A stretch of 64,000 bases of DNA from Silene latifolia. Lineage: Eukaryota > Streptophyta > Magnoliopsida > Caryophyllales > Caryophyllaceae. Location of the stretch: contig NC_133536.1 in the NCBI RefSeq assembly GCF_048544455.1, positions 197,101,325-197,165,324 of the forward strand, read 5' to 3'. The notes beneath the pieces are model-generated. The model did not search any database. It was not told the DNA's origin and saw nothing but the letters and a program-made list of their open reading frames with translations. Below, piece by piece: positions 56,922 through 64,000 of the stretch. Made by a program: the position numbers and the translations under genes. Position 1 is the stretch's first letter. Every line of letters starts with the position of its first letter.

Positions 56922-57379
56922 CAGAAGATGGTTGAATTGCGCAAGTGGGTTTGAGTAATAGAGTTGATTTGGCGCCAAAAATGATAGTCGGCGGTTGAAA
57001 TTTGGCGGGAAAATTGAAATTGGTGACGAAAGAAGATGATAAGGGGGTGGTTTGTTGCAGGTGGTCGTCATCTTCAACCAACGGTCCACTTACATTTTTA
57101 GAGGGTATAATTTGTTTCAGCAACTCTCTTATAAGACCGTCCACTTACTATCATCGAGTATTAAGAGAAGTTTCCAACATTGCCTCCCACTTAACTCTCC
57201 CTTATAATACAATAATATTACCATAAAAAATGGAAGCCTGTTAGGTGTATAAGCAAATCATAACAATCGTAAGAAAACTCAAAGTACTAACTTCACTAAG
57301 TGGATTATACATTTAATGTATTACCACCAATTCATAAGACATAATATAATAGTATTACATACTATCAATTAGGAAAATT

Positions 57380-57800
57380 GGTTTTAGGAAAATAACTTGT
57401 GCTGCTATTCAAGGGCTTCTCGATCGAGTAAGGCCCTACTCGATCGAGCGACCTTGATTTCATACAAGCGAAGCTACGATATTTAACTTAATCAATCCAC
57501 GCGAGCTCCTTGGTCGAGTAAGTGCTCTACTCGATCGAAGGACCTCTGCCTCAAGGAGTTCAACTTTGCGTACTGAATTTCGAACAACCGTCATTTCTTT
57601 GTTACTTATCGGAACGAGCCTTGTGACTATGTGTTGAACAACTAAGACAATAAACTTTTACCTCAAACTCGAATTATCCTCATCCGAGCTCTATAACTCT
57701 AGTATTACAGTATGAAGTTGGCCCTTATACAAGCGATCATATTACCAACTATGACACATTTGTTCAAGCTCCCCTCCTTAAAAATGAATTTCGTCCTCCA
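57380..57800 (-). mobile_element. Ty3/gypsy LTR and 3' edge fragment, fossil
   Basis: On the minus strand cttggaggacgaaattcatt then tttaaggaggggag is the typical purine-tract region at the 3' edge of chromovirus-type gypsy elements, followed by LTR-like sequence with a tactgtaatactagag motif. Further on lie two pairs of CTCGATCGAG palindromes (57418-57450 and 57511-57540). Degraded and incomplete. Confidence 0.6.
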
Positions 57801-57924
57801 AGTTCACGCATACTACCAAGTACCAACCACTCAAAACCTACTCAAAGGAGACACCATGCACGCCAATCAAAATGTTATGGTTACTAACTCACATTCTAAC
57901 ATTACTTTCATTCAATATGAGTAA

Positions 57925-58489
57925 TCAAAATAATACTGTTCTATTCCACTTTTAGTGTCTTTTTTTTTTCAAAATCGATTGTCCTAATTCTAAATTTAGC
58001 ATGGTAAATGAGTGAATTACTAATATTGCCCCTAATATTTTAGCTACCACTCTCCTTGTCGGAAAAAAAAAAACATTTGTCTCTTATTCTTCATTATTAA
58101 AGGGATTAAATCCTCTCAAAATGGGAAGTTAGACAATAAAAATGAAATAGAGGAAATAGAGGGAGTTTTTATCATTAAATTTAAATTGAAAAATATAATA
58201 AGGAACATAGACCAATATTTATACACCAATAAAATCAAACCGATTTAATCCGATTATCTACAAACTCAATTATTCATCACTATTAAACAGAGACCTTTAG
58301 AAAGACCATGTTTATTTATAGCTATTTAAAAACAAAAAAAATACCAAAATAATTACTGTACTCCTCCATTTGCGAATATGCTTTGAACTCTGATGCAACA
58401 AACTTCAAAACAAACTTGATCAGCATGCGGTTTCATGGCCTAAAATTTCAAGTCCTAAACACCATACCAGACGGTCAGTCACTTTCAAT
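57925..58489. other. no gene seen
   Basis: AT-rich spacer. A stretch at 58230-58280 (aaatcaaaccgatttaatcc) resembles 4766-4790 in copy A, so the segmental duplication may begin here. Confidence 0.4.
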
Positions 58490-58492
58490 AAT

Positions 58493-59656
58493 TTAAAGTT
58501 GAGGAATAAACCACGTTGGTCTACAATATGCGGAGCGGATATCATCACCTTCGTAAAATCGCCATTTTTTCTTACATTTGATGTCATAAACACCCATATC
58601 ATGTCCACCAAGCTTGGTCACCAAACTACTGAGCTCAAATTCATCATCGGTGAAATATATACAGTTAGGTTGCAAACCTTTGGCTGAAACAGACATGGTA
58701 GAATTACCACCTACAAACAATGACGCATGATCTTTAATTTCCTCCCATCTTTTGTCTTTAGGATCCAGTCTATAGACCGAAAAACGTAATGTTTCATAAA
58801 CGTCAGGAATAAGCTTCCTATTTGAATCGAACACTTCTTCTTTGAATCGTAACACCATGAGGAGATCACAACCTGATTCCACCAAATATAGTGTTCCTAA
58901 CCCACATATGAACGGACGCATTTGCAATTCACTTGACAAATGTTCCATTGGCTTTACAAGCTCATAACCCTGGAAGTCCTCGATATTCCAATATACAAGC
59001 GATGCATTACTGCACAAAGCAAATACATAACCGTTCATAGCCATGACATCAAACATCCTAAAACCATAACCTTGCTTGACGAATACTGATGTCCACGATT
59101 TATCCCCCTGTTTAGCAAAAGCTAGGTGATCGAAATTATCATAAATTACTACAATAATAAACTCATTTTGAGACACTTTGAGCACAATGAGCTTCCTCAT
59201 ATACACCCTCAAAAACCAACTAATATAATCTTCTTCATTCTCATCGATCTCTTCATCATATGGGCGTCGATCTGGGATGGTTTCCGCAGATGGGAAGCGA
59301 ATTTCAGCCTTAGTGATTGGATTGAACAAGCATACAGCGAGGTTACGGTCAACCATTGCAACCCAACCATAGTCTGAACCCGAACACTTTGCTCCAAAAG
59401 TAGGGAAATTCAGTTTGTAACACTTATTATTACTAGGATTAAAAATCTTCCGTACACAATGTGGATTATAGCTAGTGTTTTCAGCTAGTAAAAGCCATGG
59501 CACTATCGACCTCCATTGGTGCTTTATTAAGGATGAAACACGATTCCAAGTGTGACATACCGCTGAAAAATAAATAAAATCATCTAAAGTTTCCAACTTC
59601 ATTGCAATGGCACCAAGAAGATCAAGAGGCAATGTCGACCAATCATTAGCAGCCAT
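58493..59656 (-). CDS. F-box protein with DUF295 (KIB-like) domain, intact
   Basis: A single-exon frame of 387 residues. The F-box lies at about 5-45 (WSTLPLDLLGAIAMKLETLD, DFIYFSAVCHTWNRVSS). A short linker leads to the DUF295 domain at about 75-365 (WVAMVDRNLAVCLFNPITKA, FPSAETIP, SVFVKQGYGFRMFDVMAMNG, LVYWNIEDFQGYE, CGLGTLYLVESGCDLLMVLR, VYRLDPKDKRWEEIKD, NCIYFTDDE, MGVYDIK) and ends SAYCRPTWFIPQL. KIB-like proteins join SCF ubiquitin ligases through the F-box and use the DUF295 propeller for target binding; the target here is unknown. The start MAANDWSTLPLDLL fits the family and the upstream codons carry stops. No intron interrupts the frame, as usual in the family. A broken paralogue is at 4984-6160. 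Confidence 0.9.
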   Translation of the reverse strand: MAANDWSTLPLDLLGAIAMKLETLDDFIYFSAVCHTWNRVSSLIKHQWRSIVPWLLLAENTSYNPHCVRKIFNPSNNKCYKLNFPTFGAKCSGSDYGWVAMVDRNLAVCLFNPITKAEIRFPSAETIPDRRPYDEEIDENEEDYISWFLRVYMRKLIVLKVSQNEFIIVVIYDNFDHLAFAKQGDKSWTSVFVKQGYGFRMFDVMAMNGYVFALCSNASLVYWNIEDFQGYELVKPMEHLSSELQMRPFICGLGTLYLVESGCDLLMVLRFKEEVFDSNRKLIPDVYETLRFSVYRLDPKDKRWEEIKDHASLFVGGNSTMSVSAKGLQPNCIYFTDDEFELSSLVTKLGGHDMGVYDIKCKKKWRFYEGDDIRSAYCRPTWFIPQL

Positions 59657-59800
59657 GATCTTGCAAACAAAACAACAAGATTACAATCTAAAAAAACGAA
59701 GACAGTAATATGAATAACAAAAATAATAATGATAAATAAGAATAGTAACAGAGAAGCTTGTCTACAATCTAACAACATGACGGTAAAATTAAGGTAACAG

Positions 59801-60571
59801 CAGGGGTGGAGCCAGGAATGAGATTTATCTAGGGCTAAATTTCTAGACTATATAAATTTATTGGCTAAAAAAATTCAAACCGTGGCTATTGGCATCCATG
59901 TATGAGTTTTCGAGTTCAAGGATACTCGGAAAATGAGTTTTTTGTGTATTTTGTTCACTGTTTAGGCTAAATAAAATAAAACTTATACTTTTTACACAAA
60001 AGTCGCTTTACTGGAATCCCGAAAATAAAATTTTATGGATCCGCTATAACCGTGACATAATTTTCTATCGAGGGAGGTAGTAACTTTTTTAATTAATTTT
60101 GCATGACCGGTATTAAAGATTAGCAAAAAGGAAGGTCTCTGGAAAGAAAGTTGGTCATATTCAGTTTTTTAGCAATCAAATATTTTATAATAATAACAAT
60201 ATAACATACTCGATAGTTAGTTAATTTAAATACAGTATATCTTAAAATATTGTCTCATAAAATGGAGTTTTGTATGGACATTAAAAATTAGGGAAGGTAT
60301 TCATTATGTCTTGGAATTTGGATTTGCGTAAAATCAAATCAATGTACAGCTATTAAAAAAAATTGGACAAAACTTGTGGTAGTGGGGATTGAACCCCCGT
60401 CTCCTCAGTCAAGCAGCTACTCAACTACCATCTGCGCCACACTTTGATTAAAGCAGCTACTCAACTACCATCTGCGCCACACTTTGATTATGTTCTCTTA
60501 ATGCACTGAATTTTATTTGACAATTCATCTCGGGCTACAGCCCGAGTAGCCCAAGGCTAGATCCGCCCCTG
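59801..60571. mobile_element. hAT-like element holding a tRNA-like module
   Basis: A 771 bp element with ends CAGGGGTGGAGCCAG and CTAGATCCGCCCCTG (imperfect 15 bp inverted repeat) and gtaacag on both sides (59794-59800 and 60572-60578; 8 bp if one terminal base is shifted). Ends are close to those of the hAT element at 2021. No transposase frame is present. A tRNA-like stretch and an exact 40 bp tandem repeat lie inside at 60373-60490. Confidence 0.75.
60373..60490 (-). other. tRNA-like promoter module with exact 40 bp duplication
   Basis: On the minus strand the sequence has an A-box-like TGGCGCAGATGGTAG and a B-box-like GGGTTCAATCCCC about 35 bases on, as in tRNA genes and SINE heads. The stretch 60411-60450 is repeated exactly at 60451-60490, so the A box occurs twice and the B box once. 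No full cloverleaf with paired acceptor arms is seen, so it is a tRNA-derived module, not a tRNA gene. Confidence 0.6.
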
Positions 60572-61103
60572 GTAACAGACATATGACATACGTTGGCAAG
60601 GTAAGGGGAACGGTCCTACGCAATCTGCGGGTATCTATCTACTAAACACAAAGGAATATAAACAAAAGGAAACATGAATTGAAGCAAATTTACTACACAC
60701 AATGTTTCGACACGATTAAACAGAGACGAACAATTAAACAGCTTAATAATATTACCAACACAAAAAAGTCAATAGCAACAATCTCATCTATCTCAAAACG
60801 TATCAGGTACTGTATCAAAACACAGATCAGAAGACAAAAAAAAGAAAAAAAAAAAAGCAAACCTGAAGATGTTATCTCAAAACGTATCAGGTATGCTGTG
60901 CGTTTGAGGGTAAATATGATTATCGAGTTGATGTTGATTCTTCTGTTCAACACTTGTTTTTTCTTTTTTCCTTTTTTCAGCTAATACGGTTCAACTTTCA
61001 ATTGTATGAGATTAACTATTTATAGGTGTTTAAGGTTTTCTTTTCCTTGACTCAAATTATGATTTCCTTTTTTTATTTAGGAAATCATAATTTCTACTCT
61101 TAA
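60572..61103. other. F-box upstream flank, no other gene
   Basis: Part of copy B: tatcaggtac, cctgaagatgttat and cagctaatacgg match copy A. The tatcaggta piece occurs twice here (60800 and 60886), a local duplication not seen in copy A. Confidence 0.5.
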
Positions 61104-61886
61104 TCCTCCTATATACTAAGAGAATAAAATTTTCAAATTTTCCCTCTAAAAGACATCAAGCTAAATAAGGAAACAAAAATATTTCTTTAAATTAACATTA
61201 TTTCATCAAAATATAATCTTTTAATCAAATATTAATATTTTATTTAAAATCTAAATTATAATATTTAATTAAAATAAGATAAATTCGCCATAATTTTATA
61301 AACTGTAAATATCTATTTTTTTTTATGAATGGTTAAATATTATATATTAGAGAATGACTTGACACATCTTGTATAAAACAAAATATTAAACTGATATTTT
61401 TAGCTTTGTCGCAAAAAAAAAAAAAAGATCATAAACATAATTTGAGAAAAATTATTCTTTGTAATCATTAGTTTTATGTTAAATTAAAAAAATTATTACA
61501 CACATTTTATAACTTGGTTTATAGTTCATTTTTTTATTAGTTTATAGTTCATTTTTTTTTTCTGATATAGAAATACAATGAGGTATATAACAAATTAATG
61601 ACATATCAATTTAAAATAATACTCCCTCCGTCCCGGTCATTTGTTGTCCTTTGGTTTTGGCACAAAGACCAAGGAAAGAGGAGATGACCAATTACTAAAT
61701 GACATGTGGATGAAATTGAGTGTGAATGATCAAATTGTTCATCAAATGTAATCCTAAAATAGAAAGGACAACAAATGATTGAGACACCCCAAAATGGAAA
61801 AGGACAACAAATGACCGGAACAGAGGGAGTAACTAAAAACAAAACATCTATATATATATACCGCAAATGTGCGGGATCTACACTAG
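61104..61886 (+). mobile_element. complete non-autonomous Helitron
   Basis: The 5' end TCCTCCTATATACTAAGAGA follows A (61103). The 3' end has a 5 bp stem CCGCA and TGCGG with loop AATG, then gatctacaCTAG at 61886, followed by T. A-to-T insertion, TC start and hairpin plus CTRR end meet all the Helitron criteria. 783 bp, AT-rich, no coding frame, with a Stowaway MITE inside (61622-61829). Confidence 0.87.
61622..61829. mobile_element. Stowaway MITE nested in the Helitron
   Basis: 208 bp flanked by TA (61620-61621 and 61830-61831). Ends CTCCCTCCGTCCCGGTCATT and AATGACCGGAACAGAGGGAG pair over about 28 bp with two mismatches. Same family as 295-489. Confidence 0.92.
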
Positions 61887-62215
61887 TTAAGTTAGAAATT
61901 GAAAATAGTTTGAAATAAAAAATTAATTAATTATATGAATCGATTAAAATTTTAGTTTAGCTTTTCCTTCATTTTAAGATATAAATAACAAATCGAGTAG
62001 ACACAAATTCATTAATATGTAAAGAATTTGAATTTACAAATACGATATGAAAGTGGAACATATTTGTACAATTTTAATTAATTTATGTACTAAATGTGTA
62101 TTTGGCGATTTGACACGAGTATTTGTCTTGGGGTGTGCCTAAATTCTAATCAAATAAGTTTGAAGAAGTGTTTCCGATGTCGCAGTTTGGAAATTGAACA
62201 ACTTTTATCTTTGGC

Positions 62216-62596
62216 GCAAAAATCGGAGAAAGAGGAAGGGGCCAATTTATTAGATGACGAGTAGACCCATCAAAGAAATTTCTAAAATTAAAAAGTAAAC
62301 AAATGACTGAGAAACCCCAAAATGTAATAGGCAAAACAAATTAACAGCAGAACAAGACTGATTGGCGTGTTTTTTTAAAATTGCATATATTCTTTAAAAT
62401 ATCAAAACAACACTTTTAATTCAATCCATGAAAGGGTATTAATTTAAGTACTTTGACTACCTAATTTGTGTAAGATTTTGTATGGAATAATGGCCCCTTT
62501 TCTATTTAATTTCACTCACCGTTTGAGTTTCTAAATGTTCTCTCGAATCTTAGGTACACCTATTAATTTACGTAGTATCTAATACTATAACATATA
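62216..62596. other. spacer with a Stowaway fragment
   Basis: 62216-62335 resembles the interior and right half of the 61622 MITE (gcgcaaaaatcgga, agtaaacaaatgac, accccaaaatg) but lacks proper ends. The rest is AT-rich with no gene. Confidence 0.45.
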
Positions 62597-62854
62597 CTCC
62601 TTTCATTCAACTCCACTTTGCATGTTTCTCTTTTGCACACTATTTACAAGCGGACATTCAATTTCAATTTTCTCTCGATACATAAGTTAAAATATATTCA
62701 TGTGGGATCTTATTTGATTTGTCTTTAAAAGTACATTAAAAATATCTAACTTTTATAATTTTTGCAAATACGTAGCTAAAGATATTTACCACGTAAAAGT
62801 CGCGTTGACAAACGTGATAAAGCAAACATGTAAAGTGGAGTTGAATGGAGGGAG
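62597..62854. mobile_element. Stowaway-type MITE with long inverted ends
   Basis: 258 bp flanked by TA (62595-62596 and 62855-62856). Left end CTCCTTTCATTCAACTCCAC with tttgcatgttt pairs with right end aaacatgtaaagtggagttg and aatggagggag over about 30 bp. A different Stowaway family from 295 and 61622. Confidence 0.88.
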
Positions 62855-62904
62855 TAGTATACTAGTGACTTCAATTAATGGAGTACATATAGAAGACCAA
62901 AGAG

Positions 62905-63022
62905 TTTTGCTTGTGACGGGCTAATCCCGTATATAAGCTGAAGACCTCATGGGTATTTTGTGAGAGAAAATGGTATCCGTCACAAGCTTGTGATGGATAT
63001 CGCCGTCTTCAGATTTTGTGAT
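62905..63022. mobile_element. relic of the MULE-type MITE family
   Basis: Shares gcttgtgacggg, tattttgtgagagaaaatgg, tatccgtcacaagcttgtga and a gattttgtg end with 27793-27989 and 51584-51775. No clean target duplication, so it is an older or partial copy. Confidence 0.5.
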
Positions 63023-64000
63023 AGACATATTCCATATTAAGCTTATGTTTTTTTGTGCCCTTACCCTAAAAAAAAATAAGGAAGAATCTCTACTGTGTCT
63101 TTGAGGGTTTAGATTTGAAAACTAAAAATCTAAACTAAACTAGGGATGTAAGGTACCGAGGTACACAGTAATCAAACTTGATGTTGACTGTTCTCTCTTC
63201 GACAACTTTTACTGTTTTAATAAATTGTCAACTACTCACACAGTGCAGACGTGCAGTTGGCTAACTAGTCTTATTCCATAAGCAAAGCAACGTTAATGTG
63301 AGCCTAATAAACACCTATAACAACTCCATATAAAAACTTGTCTAACGAGTACAACGTAAATTTATTAGACTCGAGCCATTCCAATCTTAACATTTTTGTT
63401 ATACTCCATTGATAATTAGTTAAATTTTACGGTATTTCCAATGTAAATTGATCAATTCAAATTTCCTATTATATTTAAATAAAGTATAGAATTAAATACG
63501 TGTCGTGGTTGTGAAAAAAGGGAGAACCGCTTGCATCTCGCACTACAGCTTTAATTATAATGGGAGATGAGAAAATTATGAGGATAATGGTTAAAAGAAC
63601 ATGTGGAAGAAGTTGTTGATGGAGATGAGTGCATATCAAGAGAGGCTGCATCAAGTTTGTCAAAAAGGAACATAAAAAATTTTGACGGAGAGTTAACGGA
63701 GTAAGGATAGAAAAGTTTTATAGTATAAATCCTTAATAGGAAAAAAAGGACGAAGCTAGGATAGAATAGTAGTAATACGGGCCGATTTTCAATTTCATAT
63801 AAATAAATATTTCATTTTAAGCAAGCCTCACATTACTATTAGTGTTTTCAAATAGAATTATGATTTTTTTTTTAAAAAAAAAAAACATAAGTCATTTTAT
63901 AACAACCATATATGATAAAAAGAATAAAAAAAATTAAATAGCAATATAATGCCTGTAAGACGGTACTACAGTAACTTTGTGCATCACTCATTACGATAGA
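63023..64000. other. no gene seen
   Basis: AT-rich intergenic DNA to the window edge, no coding frame, no repeat recognised. A poly(A)/(T) switch (tttttttttaaaaaaaaaa) is at about 63867-63886. Confidence 0.5.

Larger units (their letters stand above)
52140..57071 (-). pseudogene. APX6: APX6-like chloroplast peroxidase, interrupted pseudogene
   Basis: Minus-strand pieces in family order. Exon 1 (57071-56922, 50 codons, phase 0 donor GTAATT) begins MTTTCNKPPPYHLLSSPISI and looks like a chloroplast transit peptide. A second piece (about 55700-55565) is acidic and ends TVEEVRHQ. A third (55372-55300) gives APDPEESLDAPGLKQCFKRK. The last (52280-52170) gives QDLVALSGAHTIGSKGFGSP and FDNSYYKILLE, with the proximal haem histidine in SGAHTIG. 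Family members reduce hydrogen peroxide as haem peroxidases. Lesions: the exon with the distal histidine (R.VFHDAGTF) is missing, one extra A after CFKRK shifts the frame, and a 7 bp repeat (cttgaga twice) shifts it after KILLE. A 2.35 kb transposon sits in the intron before the last piece. APX6 is the best match by memory; another class I peroxidase is possible. Confidence 0.75.
58490..62215. repeat. segmental duplication, copy B
   Basis: Partner of 4984-7264, with the intact F-box gene. The upstream match is broken by the hAT element 59801-60571 and the Helitron 61104-61886, then returns at 61930-62215 (gaatcgattaaaattttagt, gtggaacatatttgtacaa, gggtgtgcctaaattc). Confidence 0.75.

Noticed and set aside
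1-64000. rRNA, tRNA or organelle insertions
   Set aside because: No recognisable rRNA, complete tRNA, chloroplast or mitochondrial sequence was seen on reading.

Overview
The window looks like nuclear DNA of a flowering plant, a eudicot: AT-rich intergenic sequence, GT-AG introns, plant-only protein families (KIB/DUF295 F-box, ETG1, APX6-like peroxidase) and dense plant transposon families (Athila, Stowaway, Tourist, hAT, MULE, Helitron, Au-type SINE, DUF4283 LINE). A Caryophyllales source is a guess from the style of the repeats; no gene here proves it.

Only two host loci look whole: a 387-residue F-box/DUF295 gene (58493-59656, minus) and a small two-exon Cys/His-rich gene (50457-51121, plus). 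The rest of the host coding content is broken but keeps its introns: an F-box/DUF295 copy (4984-6160), an F-box-associated-domain gene (7737-8363), a scrambled TEL2 gene (8565-10196, with a stray exon at 17016-17090), an MCM-binding protein/ETG1 gene whose last exons are duplicated in tandem (20400-26322), and an APX6-like peroxidase gene (about 52140-57071). The two F-box/DUF295 loci sit in a direct segmental duplication (about 4984-7264 and 58490-62215).

Layout. 1-4350: MITEs, a hAT derivative with transposase remnants, a Helitron end. 4984-8363: F-box relics. 8400-17100: TEL2 fragments mixed with LINE ORF1 and Helitron coding remnants. 17400-26400: SINEs, a LINE tail and the ETG1 pseudogene. 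26597-28000: a Helitron and a MULE-type MITE. 28153-40398: one long young Athila (Ty3/gypsy) LTR retrotransposon with 1.4 kb LTRs. 40400-49800: Stowaway, a solo LTR, Helitron ends, a hAT element, a freshly inserted 5'-truncated LINE and a minisatellite. 50160-57150: the small gene and the peroxidase pseudogene, whose intron received a 2.35 kb MULE that itself holds three other elements. 58490-63000: the intact F-box gene with hAT, Helitron and Stowaway insertions upstream.

The genes do not form a pathway cluster. TEL2 (PIKK stability), ETG1 (replication) and APX6 (peroxide removal) are normally single-copy housekeeping genes; finding all three here as decayed, intron-bearing copies suggests a degenerating, transposon-rich region such as pericentromeric or non-recombining DNA.
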